Below, in pieces: positions 49,446-57,746 of a stretch of DNA of 64,000 bases; within the stretch, counting starts at the first letter, position 1, and each line of letters starts with the position of its first letter. The position numbers and the translations under genes are program-made. A model generated the notes under the pieces. The model saw only the letters and a program-made list of their open reading frames with translations. It was not told the DNA's origin and ran no database searches. Origin of the DNA: Natrononativus amylolyticus (GTDB taxonomy: Archaea > Halobacteriota > Halobacteria > Halobacteriales > Natrialbaceae); the NCBI RefSeq assembly GCF_024362525.1, contig NZ_CP101459.1, positions 62,001-126,000 on the forward strand, in the 5' to 3' direction.

Positions 49446-50432
49446 ATGAACATTCTCGTAACCGGTGGTGCGGGGTTTATCGGCGGCCACCTCGCCGAGT
49501 CGTTCACGCGTGCGGGACACGACGTCACCGTCCTCGACAACCTCGAGCCGTTCTACGATCTCGGAATCAAAAAGCACAACGTGCAGGCGGCCCGCGACGC
49601 CGCCGCGGAGGGCGACGGCAGCTACGAGTTCGTCGAGGGCAGCGCGACGGACGCGACCCTCGTTGACGACCTCGTCGCCGGTACTGACGTCGTCTACCAC
49701 CAGGCGGCCCAGGCCGGCGTCCGAACGAGCGTCGAGGAGCCGCTCAAGGTCAACCGGTACAACGTCGACGGCACGCTCAACGTCCTCGAGGCCGCCCGCG
49801 ACGCCGACGTCGACCGCGTCGTCAACGCCTCCTCCTCGTCGGTGTACGGCAAACCCGAGTACCTCCCCTACGACGAGGACCACCCGAACGAGCCGGTCTC
49901 GCCGTACGGCGTCTCGAAACTCGCCGGCGAACACTACGTCCGCGTCTACAACGAAATCTACGGCCTCCCGACGGTGTCGCTGCGCTATTTCACCGTCTAC
50001 GGGCCGCGAATGCGGCCGAACATGGCCATCTCGAATTTCGTTTCCCGGTGTCTGCGCGGCGAACCGCCGGTGGTGTACGGCGACGGCGCCCAGACCCGTG
50101 ATTTCACATACATCGACGACGTCCTCAGCGCGAACGAGACGCTGCTGACCGACGGCAGCGCCGACGGCGAGGTGATGAACGTCGGTTCAACCGACAACAT
50201 CGACATCCTCACGCTCGCCGAAACCGTGCGTGACGCGATCGACTCCGACCTCGAGATCGAGTTCGCCGACCGCCACGACAGCGACGCCGAACACACCCAC
50301 GCCGACATCTCGAAGGCGAACGACCTGATCGACTACGAGCCCACGCGAGACATCCGCGAGGGCGTCGACGAGTTCATCGACTGGTACCGGGCGAACCGCG
50401 ACTGGTACGAACCGCTCGTGTTGAACTCCTGA
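49446..50432 (+). CDS. NAD-dependent sugar-nucleotide epimerase/dehydratase
   Basis: An extended short-chain dehydrogenase of 328 residues, UDP-glucose 4-epimerase-like. It begins with the nucleotide-binding motif MNILVTGGAGFIGGHLAES. The catalytic set is SSSSVYG and YGVSK (Tyr and Lys). YFTVYGPRMRP and a GDGAQTRDFTYIDDV block follow, typical of the family. It likely makes UDP- or GDP-sugars for surface glycans or N-glycosylation. The exact sugar is not readable. The start at 49446 is at the motif, as usual. Confidence 0.88.
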   Translation: MNILVTGGAGFIGGHLAESFTRAGHDVTVLDNLEPFYDLGIKKHNVQAARDAAAEGDGSYEFVEGSATDATLVDDLVAGTDVVYHQAAQAGVRTSVEEPLKVNRYNVDGTLNVLEAARDADVDRVVNASSSSVYGKPEYLPYDEDHPNEPVSPYGVSKLAGEHYVRVYNEIYGLPTVSLRYFTVYGPRMRPNMAISNFVSRCLRGEPPVVYGDGAQTRDFTYIDDVLSANETLLTDGSADGEVMNVGSTDNIDILTLAETVRDAIDSDLEIEFADRHDSDAEHTHADISKANDLIDYEPTRDIREGVDEFIDWYRANRDWYEPLVLNS

Positions 50433-50657
50433 CGCCTCTACCTTGGCGCGCTCGCGTACACACTGGGGCGGGGCGTCCGGCTTCGGTGGACGCTCTGGAG
50501 CGCCTACGCGGTCGTGCTGACCGCCGGGATCTTCCTGTACATGGCGTTCGAACCCCTCTTTCTCGGCGGCCTCAGCGTCTCTTCGGTAGTTCTCGGGCTG
50601 TCCGTCGGCCTGTTGCTCCACGCGTCCGACGAATCGTCCGCGTCCGACGGTCGGTGA
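50433..50657 (+). pseudogene. Start-less 3' remnant of a membrane protein gene
   Basis: Directly after the epimerase stop, and in the same frame, a 74-codon stretch reads LYLGALAYTLGRGVRLRWTL, then two membrane helices (AVVLTAGIFLYMAF and SVVLGLSVGLLLH). There is no ATG or GTG near its beginning. It looks like the C-terminus of a membrane protein whose front was lost. A GTG in the middle could give a 47-residue product at best. Confidence 0.45.
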
Positions 50658-50674
50658 GCCGGGCCCGGTGGACC

Positions 50675-51661
50675 TCAGTCGGAGGTCTTCGAGACCGGCC
50701 GGTGTACGACGCCGGGTTCTCGATCCATGAACGTCCCCAGCGCGCCGTACAACCCGATCTCCTCGCCGAGGGGCGTAATCTCGATCGACGGTCGGTCGAC
50801 GAAACAGAATCGGTCGAGGTGGGCCTCCAGCCCCTCGAGGAGCCAGTCCGGGTTGTTGAGCGCCACGCCGCCGCCCACGGTGACGAGCCCCGGATTGTAC
50901 GCGTTACAGAGTGCGCCGACGCCGACGGCGTTGTACCGGCCGAGTCGCTCGAGACACGAGCGGGCGAACTCGTCGCCCGCCGCTGCCGCGGCGAAGACGT
51001 CCGGCGCGGAAAGACGCTCGTCGGTGGTGACCGCCGTGTGAACGAGTTCGCTGTCGGTCGCCGCCCAGTCTTCGCCCTCGAGACGGTGGGCGACGTACTC
51101 CGGAATCCCGCGACCGGAGCAGAACGCCTCCCACGCTCCAGGCACGCCGTCGCTCTCGAGGTCGCTGCCGGGGTCGACAGAGACGAGGCCGAACTCGCCG
51201 GCCTGGCCGGAGTCCCCGCGCAACAGCGTCCCGTGTTCGACGACGCCGCCGCCGATACCCGTCCCGAAGGTGAGGTGAAGGACGCAGTCATACTCGCCGC
51301 GCCGACCGAAGTACCACTCGCCGAGGGCGGACGCCGAACAGTCGTTTTCCAGGTACACCGGCAGATCGAACGTTCGCTCGATCGGTTCGCGGAGGTCGAT
51401 CCGGTCGATAAACGCGCCGTCGGCGGTGTCGAACTTCCGGATACAGCCCGCCTCGGGATCGACCAGTCCAGGTGCCGAAATCGCGACCGCATCGAGCGAT
51501 TCGGTCGTCTGCAACTCCGCGACCGTCTCCAGCAACTGGTCCTCGAGACGGTGTGGTTGTGTGGGTTCGGTCGAAACGGCGGTCACGAAATCTCCTGCGG
51601 GCGTGCCGATAGTATAGTGAAAGTTAGTGCTCCCGATACCGAAGAGCGCGACGAGATCCAT
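50675..51661 (-). CDS. ROK family protein (sugar kinase-like)
   Basis: A 328-residue protein of the ROK (repressor, ORF, kinase) family without an HTH, so probably an enzyme such as a glucokinase. The phosphate loop FGIGSTNFHYTIG opens the chain. ISAPGLVDPEAG, ENDCSASALGEW (catalytic Asp), LTFGTGIGGGVV and the AGEFG block follow in order. The usual ROK zinc motif CxCGxxGCxE is replaced by a CSGRG segment, so metal binding may differ. The start at 51661 is preferred over a codon eight residues earlier. It is divergent from a lipoprotein gene. Confidence 0.85.
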   Translation of the reverse strand: MDLVALFGIGSTNFHYTIGTPAGDFVTAVSTEPTQPHRLEDQLLETVAELQTTESLDAVAISAPGLVDPEAGCIRKFDTADGAFIDRIDLREPIERTFDLPVYLENDCSASALGEWYFGRRGEYDCVLHLTFGTGIGGGVVEHGTLLRGDSGQAGEFGLVSVDPGSDLESDGVPGAWEAFCSGRGIPEYVAHRLEGEDWAATDSELVHTAVTTDERLSAPDVFAAAAAGDEFARSCLERLGRYNAVGVGALCNAYNPGLVTVGGGVALNNPDWLLEGLEAHLDRFCFVDRPSIEITPLGEEIGLYGALGTFMDREPGVVHRPVSKTSD

Positions 51662-51928
51662 ACCTGAGAGAACGGAATTGCACATATAGTAATTTCGTCC
51701 GTTTTGACATTTATCGTGTTCCTATAGTCTATCTGTGGCCCATATCGGGTTTCCAGGCTCGAATTTTTCACGGGACGCAATCGGTTTCTCGAGTCTCGTA
51801 GGGGTCGTTTGGTACCGATTTCCGCCTGCCCGCGTATCGCCGGCGGTAGCTCAGACGGTTGTGCGGACAACTGTGTAGAATTAAAGATAAATTGCTAACA
51901 CGGGCAGCGGTGTACGTGGCGTCGTACT

Positions 51929-53059
51929 ATGGGAGGGGGGACTAACTGGCAGCGAGCGCTGATTCTGGTCGTCGTTCTCTGCGTGCTTCTGGCCGGCTGT
52001 GGAAGCCTCGACGGCGGTCCGGGCAGCGACGCCGACGACACGGCCGATTTCGAGGAAACGGCGGACGATAGTGAGGTGGACGACACCGCAGACGGGACCG
52101 ACGAGGACGGCGACGCAGACGACGAGACGGCCGAGAGCGACGACTCCGTAGAGATCATACCGGTCGAAGAGAGCGACGACGAATCCGACGAGTCGGACGC
52201 CGACGACGCGGACTCAGACGAGACGGACAGCGGAACCGACGACTCGGCGACGACGGAGGGCGACGACACGAGCGATGACGATGCCGGCGATACGGACGAC
52301 GGCGCCGATGCTGACGGCACTGACGACGGAGCTGCCACCGATGACGGGGACGGTGCAACCGATGCTGACGACGAGGACGGTACGACTGACGATGGGGCCG
52401 GTGACGACGGAACGGATGCCGACGACGGAGAAGCGGACGACAGTACCGACGACGCTGCCGATGAGGACGAACCACGAGAGCCCGGGCAATCGCTATTAAC
52501 GATTACGGTCGTCGACTCGGCGGGTGAGCCGGTCGAAGGCGTCGAGATCTTCGGGCAGGGCGACGAACACGAGGCGGACATTCCCCTCGAGTTCAGCGGC
52601 GAAACCGACGCGGACGGGCAGTACACCGACGTCATCTACGAGAACGAGTACGTGATCGACCTCGATCACGACGAGTACGAGGGGATGAGCGTCGAGCACG
52701 TCCACGACGGCGAGTACGAAATCACCGTCACGCTCGAGCCCTCGGAGCCGGAGCAGTCCCTGCTCACGCTGGAGGTCGTCGACTCGGCGGGTGAGTCGGT
52801 CGAAGGCGTCGAGGTCTTCGGGCAGGGCGACGAACACGAGGCGGACATTCCCCTCGAGTTCAGCGGTGAGACGGACGAAGACGGCCTCTACACCGACGTC
52901 ATCTACGAGAACGAGTACGTGATCGACCTCTATCACGAGGAGTACGAGACGAAGACGCTCGAGCACACCCACGACGGCGAACGCGAGGTGACGGCGGAGC
53001 TCGAGCCGACGAGCGACGAAGGTGGCAGTGAAAACGCCCGCCTCGGTCTCCTCCCGTGA
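51929..53059 (+). CDS. Acidic cell-surface lipoprotein with two Ig-like repeats
   Basis: A 376-residue secreted protein. The signal helix ends in a lipobox (LLAGC, Cys at 27), so it is likely lipid-anchored. Residues about 35-185 are a linker almost wholly of Asp, Glu, Thr, Gly and Ser, as in haloarchaeal surface stalks. Two 85-residue modules follow (about 190-270 and 275-355), each starting SLLT-x-VVDSAGE and containing IFGQGDEHEAD and YTDVIYENEYVIDL. They resemble carboxypeptidase-regulatory/Ig-like folds. Function unknown; probably adhesive or ligand-binding. Confidence 0.82.
   Translation: MGGGTNWQRALILVVVLCVLLAGCGSLDGGPGSDADDTADFEETADDSEVDDTADGTDEDGDADDETAESDDSVEIIPVEESDDESDESDADDADSDETDSGTDDSATTEGDDTSDDDAGDTDDGADADGTDDGAATDDGDGATDADDEDGTTDDGAGDDGTDADDGEADDSTDDAADEDEPREPGQSLLTITVVDSAGEPVEGVEIFGQGDEHEADIPLEFSGETDADGQYTDVIYENEYVIDLDHDEYEGMSVEHVHDGEYEITVTLEPSEPEQSLLTLEVVDSAGESVEGVEVFGQGDEHEADIPLEFSGETDEDGLYTDVIYENEYVIDLYHEEYETKTLEHTHDGEREVTAELEPTSDEGGSENARLGLLP
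52485..53000 (+). repeat. Tandem duplication inside the lipoprotein gene
   Basis: Two blocks of about 250-260 bases are nearly the same. A 70-base core (GGTCGAAGGCGTCGAG to CTCGAGTTCAGCGG) occurs at about 52530-52605 and again at 52795-52865 with only one or two changes. DNA-level identity this high points to a recent duplication or ongoing gene conversion. Confidence 0.7.
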
Positions 53060-53081
53060 GGTCGGCGGTGGCGAATCTCCC

Positions 53082-53112
53082 CAGTGAACCGCCTCGAGGT
53101 CAAGCCCCGAGT
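53082..53112. repeat. IS200/IS605-type terminal palindrome, copy 3
   Basis: The string GTGAACCGCCTCGAGGTCAA followed by GCCCCGAG matches copies at 7810 and 19111. Here the outer arm is imperfect. No transposase is near. It lies in the spacer between the lipoprotein gene and the type IIG enzyme gene. Confidence 0.45.
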
Positions 53113-53152
53113 CACTCGACCTGCTCCGCCTGTAGACGCTCGAGTAACGAGT

Positions 53153-56100
53153 CTAGGATCGCTCCAATTTAGTTACCGCATCCTCTACGACGTTGATATC
53201 CTCCTCCGAGATTTCATATAATTCGTATACGACGGAGTTGATAAGATCTATTCTACGTTCGATCTTTTCTTGCAGTTCGTCATGCCTGTTTCGTGTTTCG
53301 ATGTAGCGGTTTAACCCACCTTCCACATCTGATAAATCAGGTAGTTTGAGTTTCATCAGCCGATCTAACAGCGAATTTTGCTTTGTGGCATTATCACGGA
53401 AGTCTGCAAACCCGTCTGCGCGAGAAACAGCATACGGAACGAACTCTTTCAGGAGCGAATTCTTATTTTCATCGAGTCCTATAAATTCGAAAGCAGGAAT
53501 GGGTCTGGTCTTGGTATAGCCGTATCTGTCTGTTTTACATCTTTCTGGACTTTTCGGCTTGTACCGTGCAATAAGATAAATCGTTGTTTTTGTATCCCCG
53601 TCTTTGACTTTTGCACCATCTATATGTAACTTGTCCTTAGAATCGGTGGTTTCTGAAAGTACTGAGTCACTTATTCCTGGCGAGGGTTGAACTCCCGACA
53701 TTTCATCGATCGATTCTCCCCACTCATATGACCCAAGATAATCTGATATGTCTGTATTAAGTAGGTGGGCCTCTTCTTTCATCTCTTTTATATCCTCTAC
53801 AATCATATCAAGGAATTCGGCAGTATCTTTGGATCTCTTATGGATCTGAATTATATCATCCTCATTGAACTCTTTGTTTGTCACCATCTCCTCAGTTGAC
53901 ATAAGATGCCCAACAGGCGGTTTTCGTATACTTAGGCGATCGAGAGAAGACATCGAGAGACGTGGGAACAGATCCTGTGTGGCTTTCTCGCCAGTTACCA
54001 GGAATTCAAACGAAAGTAAATTGCTATTCAATAATGCAGTTATATAGCCGGTGGAGTACTGATCATTCTCGACCACCAACGAAATCACTGATTTTGGAAA
54101 TAGTAATTCTCTTTCTACATTAGCGGCAGTTATCCCATCGTCACCAGTTATTTCACGGATTAAAACCCGATCTCCCTTTCTAAATTTTTCGGGTGGGATT
54201 CGGAAGAACTCTGCAGATAAATTTACATATCCGTCTGCCTCAGGATCAACGTAGTACTTATACAGAGACGATGACCGTATTTCAGGAACATATGATTCAG
54301 ATTCTTTATGGCCTGAATGATGGGATTTTTGATCAATGATCTCTGGGTCGTGAATATCTGTATGATATAGTTGATAACCAACCGTTCTGTCAGAGATCTC
54401 GCCTAACGAGACAGAACCTCTATCCATTTCTGAAACTATCCGTCGTTGCGTAATGTTGGCCCAAAGAGTAATTCGGTACGAATCGTTCTCCAGAGAGTCG
54501 AATGGGACTTCTCGGAGTTTCGTTGATTCACCAGTTTCAGAAAGATCGAGTATCGTGATCTCATCAGAACTCTTGGCAAGATCAACGGTGAACGTACACA
54601 TATTTGCATCAACATCTTCGAACGCTGATTGGGGGACTAGGCTGGTCCGATGCAAATTTCGGCTTCCGATGATTTCCTTTCTCAGATCAGACGCTGCAGG
54701 AATTGTGAGCCACGAGCTGGGTGTAATCATACTGAATTTAGACCGGGAGAGAGTGATACATTGTTCAATGAAGAACCGATAGAGATCTGGCTGGCCCGAT
54801 TGATATTGGTATTTCTGCCAGAGATATGATGAGAGGTCTTCATCAGAGGTGATTACCCAGGGGGGATTTCCGATTACAGCATCGAATCCAGGATTGGCTC
54901 TTTCACTCCCGTTTTCCTCATAGAATACTTCGGGGTATTCTAGTCGCCAGTGGAAGTAAAGAGTATCAGCAGCCCACTGTTGGGCATCTTGGAACCACTG
55001 CATCTGCTCAATCTCCTTCCACTCTCCATCATCTTCCAACACTGCAGCCATCTGTTCATACGCATCCCTGGGCAAGTTGTCTAAACCAGAATCTTCGGCT
55101 GTATGTACATTAGCCATCGCCTGAAGTCTCTGCCGAAGCTTATTTTGTTCGAACTCGTCATACCTGGACTCCATCTCCTTGGCGTCGGCGAGTTCTTGGT
55201 TTTCGATGGCGATGAAGTCCCCGTAAATCCGCATCAACTGCTCGATCGTGCCCTTCCGTGCTACGCCGAAGTCTGCAAGCGAGGCGTTCAACTCGTCGCC
55301 ACCGCCCGCTGACTCGAGTTCTTCAATCTCTTCAATATCACTCCCGACAAGTGAGTTCCCAGCTTTCAAGTGATGATCGAGGAACGCAAGCGGTTGCTCA
55401 GCGGCGAGGGTTCGAAGCCACAGCGACACCTTCGCCAACTCCACGGCGAGTGGGTTCAGATCCACACCGTAAATACAGCGCTGGGCAACTTGCCGACGTG
55501 CCCAGTTGATATCTCGGTCCTTGTCAACAGTCTCGACACCCTGCTGAGCCACCTGCTTTTCTTGGGCGTCGATAATCTCACGGGCGAGATAATCCACAGC
55601 ACCCGTCAAAAAGTGCCCACTCCCCATCGCCGGATCGAGGATCTTCAACTCGAACACCTCTTCAGCGAACTCAGCAGCGAATCCACCCTCATCGAAGGCG
55701 CTCTGTCCGACCAGTCTCTCCCTGATATCGTCAACGAGTGGTCCGAGTGTGTTCTCGACGATGTACTCAACGATGTACTCGGGCGTGTAGTAAGACCCTG
55801 TAGACTTCCGCTCTCCTGAACCAGTCGTCAGGTATACCTCGCCTTCCTCGACGACGATCTCATCATCTTCGTCGGGAATCACGTACTCACCGTTCTCGAG
55901 CGCTAGCGGCTCGTGAGCGATGTTGAGCTGGTACTCGAGCAATCCTTCGTAGATGCTTCCAAGGTGACGAACGTCCAGCGAGGAGTAATCGACGAAGATC
56001 TTCCCACCGTCGTTCTGACTTCGGGTCAATAGTTCGATCACCCGTGCGAGATACGCATCACCGACGTTGTGAGTAGCGAGGAAACGCGCTTCGGGGCGAT

Positions 56101-57238
56101 CGTCATCGTCGGGATCAGTTCGGAACAGCCCACCGTTGTACGCTGGAATGTAGAGATCCCCTTTTGGAATCCCTCGAGCTTCACTTCCCTGATCGACGAG
56201 CTTGAATAGCCCATCGAGCTGCGCTCCGATAGCATTCTGCCAACTCTGATACTTCGGATCGGCACTATCGAGTTCTTCGGCAACCTCCTGTTTGAGCGAG
56301 TTCAGGCTGTAGGACTGCTCGTAAATCTCGTTGTTCGTATCGAGGAGATCGCGCCCTTCGGCTTCGGCATAGAGAACGAAGATGAGTCGGTAGAGATAGA
56401 TAAGCGAACTGTCGTGGATGAGCTCGAGGGCTGCTTCATCGAGGTCGTTCTCGGGATACTCGAGATACCCTTCAGCGAGGGTCTGGATCGCCTCGTAGAT
56501 GTTGTCCTGCAGGTCCTCACCCAACTCCTGGGCGAAAACGTTGGACTCACCGTAGACATCGTCGAGGAAGCAGTCACCGCTGGCGTCCTCGAGAAACGCT
56601 TCGTGGCGAAAGAAGAGATAGAAGTATTTGAAATCCTGGAGGTCACCCTTCTCCAGTACGGTTGCCAGGTCGATCTCGTAGTATGAGTCCAGCCGGTGGC
56701 TCGTCGGTCCGTAGTAGAGTCGCCATTTCTTTCCATCCGTGAGAACGGCCCACTGTGCAGGCGTTTCCTGAAGATAGACGTGAATCTGGTAGCTCGGATT
56801 CTCGAAATCACGTTCGTGTTCGCCACTCCCACGTGTATCGAGCGGACGACCCCATCGCTTAGCGTCTGCAACCGCCACGGCGTCTTCGTAGAAGTCGCCA
56901 CCCTCCTCACGACGGGTAAACGCGTTCTGGGCTGCCTTCTCGGACTCGAAGAAGCCGTAGTCAGGCCGTCGCTGCGTCCGGCTGGTGCTTTCTTCGACCT
57001 CAAACGGAACGCCCAGCTTCCGGAACATCGGCCGGATGAACTTCTCCTCGAGTTGGGACTCGTTGCGTTTCGGAGCGGTGCTCTTCTCACGCTCGAACAG
57101 TTCGTTGATCTCGTCGTACGCGTCCTGTAGTTCGTCCTCACTGATTTCGTGCCATGCTTCCGTCTCTGGAAGATGCTCGTTGAGATAGTAGTTGGAGAAC
57201 AGGTCTCGGTTCGTGCGGTAGGTAAGCGCTGTCTGCAT
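53153..57238 (-). CDS. Type IIG restriction-modification enzyme (Eco57I-like)
   Basis: A 1361-residue single-chain restriction and methylation enzyme. The N-terminal PD-(D/E)xK nuclease shows RPDYGFF (about 92) and VADAKRW (about 123). A long helical region follows. The adenine-specific methyltransferase has motif I DPAMGSGHFL (about 534) and motif IV GNPPW (about 790). The rest (about 800-1361) should be the target-recognition part. The DNA for the last 560 residues (53153-54900) is clearly richer in A+T than the first half and than neighbouring genes, suggesting an exchanged specificity domain. No separate S or helicase genes are next to it. Confidence 0.88.
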   Translation of the reverse strand: MQTALTYRTNRDLFSNYYLNEHLPETEAWHEISEDELQDAYDEINELFEREKSTAPKRNESQLEEKFIRPMFRKLGVPFEVEESTSRTQRRPDYGFFESEKAAQNAFTRREEGGDFYEDAVAVADAKRWGRPLDTRGSGEHERDFENPSYQIHVYLQETPAQWAVLTDGKKWRLYYGPTSHRLDSYYEIDLATVLEKGDLQDFKYFYLFFRHEAFLEDASGDCFLDDVYGESNVFAQELGEDLQDNIYEAIQTLAEGYLEYPENDLDEAALELIHDSSLIYLYRLIFVLYAEAEGRDLLDTNNEIYEQSYSLNSLKQEVAEELDSADPKYQSWQNAIGAQLDGLFKLVDQGSEARGIPKGDLYIPAYNGGLFRTDPDDDDRPEARFLATHNVGDAYLARVIELLTRSQNDGGKIFVDYSSLDVRHLGSIYEGLLEYQLNIAHEPLALENGEYVIPDEDDEIVVEEGEVYLTTGSGERKSTGSYYTPEYIVEYIVENTLGPLVDDIRERLVGQSAFDEGGFAAEFAEEVFELKILDPAMGSGHFLTGAVDYLAREIIDAQEKQVAQQGVETVDKDRDINWARRQVAQRCIYGVDLNPLAVELAKVSLWLRTLAAEQPLAFLDHHLKAGNSLVGSDIEEIEELESAGGGDELNASLADFGVARKGTIEQLMRIYGDFIAIENQELADAKEMESRYDEFEQNKLRQRLQAMANVHTAEDSGLDNLPRDAYEQMAAVLEDDGEWKEIEQMQWFQDAQQWAADTLYFHWRLEYPEVFYEENGSERANPGFDAVIGNPPWVITSDEDLSSYLWQKYQYQSGQPDLYRFFIEQCITLSRSKFSMITPSSWLTIPAASDLRKEIIGSRNLHRTSLVPQSAFEDVDANMCTFTVDLAKSSDEITILDLSETGESTKLREVPFDSLENDSYRITLWANITQRRIVSEMDRGSVSLGEISDRTVGYQLYHTDIHDPEIIDQKSHHSGHKESESYVPEIRSSSLYKYYVDPEADGYVNLSAEFFRIPPEKFRKGDRVLIREITGDDGITAANVERELLFPKSVISLVVENDQYSTGYITALLNSNLLSFEFLVTGEKATQDLFPRLSMSSLDRLSIRKPPVGHLMSTEEMVTNKEFNEDDIIQIHKRSKDTAEFLDMIVEDIKEMKEEAHLLNTDISDYLGSYEWGESIDEMSGVQPSPGISDSVLSETTDSKDKLHIDGAKVKDGDTKTTIYLIARYKPKSPERCKTDRYGYTKTRPIPAFEFIGLDENKNSLLKEFVPYAVSRADGFADFRDNATKQNSLLDRLMKLKLPDLSDVEGGLNRYIETRNRHDELQEKIERRIDLINSVVYELYEISEEDINVVEDAVTKLERS

Positions 57239-57451
57239 CTATTGCGTTGGTGTAACGATCAGGAATTGCTCTGCGTCTTTGCTGTCAATGAGCGCGTGGA
57301 CGGCTCGTGTGGCGTCAACGGCTTCACCATCAACCGCGTCGCCGATATCGATACCGAGTTTCTCGAGTTCGGATCCAGAGACGTTTACCAGGCCGGAGTT
57401 CCCGGTATTTCGCCCGATTTGTGTGCGCGTATCACGTATACCGCGGAAAAC
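57239..57451 (-). other. Short coupled frame upstream of the type IIG gene, no standard start
   Basis: A 70-codon open frame ends with TAG immediately before the type IIG ATG (TAGATG). The translation looks real: QIGRNTGNSGLVNVSGSELE, KLGIDIGDAVDGEAVDATRA and a FLIVTPTQ end, in the style of an AbrB-like beta-barrel DNA-binding fold. It is bounded upstream by a TGA and holds no ATG or GTG in frame near its beginning. A TATA-like ACTATAT at about 57465 would start transcription near 57443. It is either a truncated gene or one with an unusual start codon. Confidence 0.4.
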
Positions 57452-57746
57452 TCAACGAGGGGATATAGTCTTTACTTCGGCTATCTCTCCACCGATTAGC
57501 TCCTCATACGGCCAGCGGCCGTCAGAAACCTCTCGACTGAACTCGCAGCAGGTATTTACCATCTCGCTACGCTTACTGACCATTAATATCATTAGTTGTT
57601 CATGTTCTCCGGACCGTTCTACTCTTCCCGAGGTCGTAGAACCCTATCCAGAAAAATACAATTGATTTGAATCCTATACAGTAATGTCGAAAGTTACATG
57701 CGAAATCGTCTGGAGGTCACGGATAGCTCAACGGAGAGCGTAAGAT

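Noticed and set aside
51838-51885. tRNA-like start GGCGGTAGCTCAGACGG
   Set aside because: No matching 3' arm, T-loop or acceptor stem follows; chance similarity.
53378-56686. Several short plus-strand frames opposite the type IIG gene
   Set aside because: Antisense readings of one intact 1361-codon gene with clear motifs.
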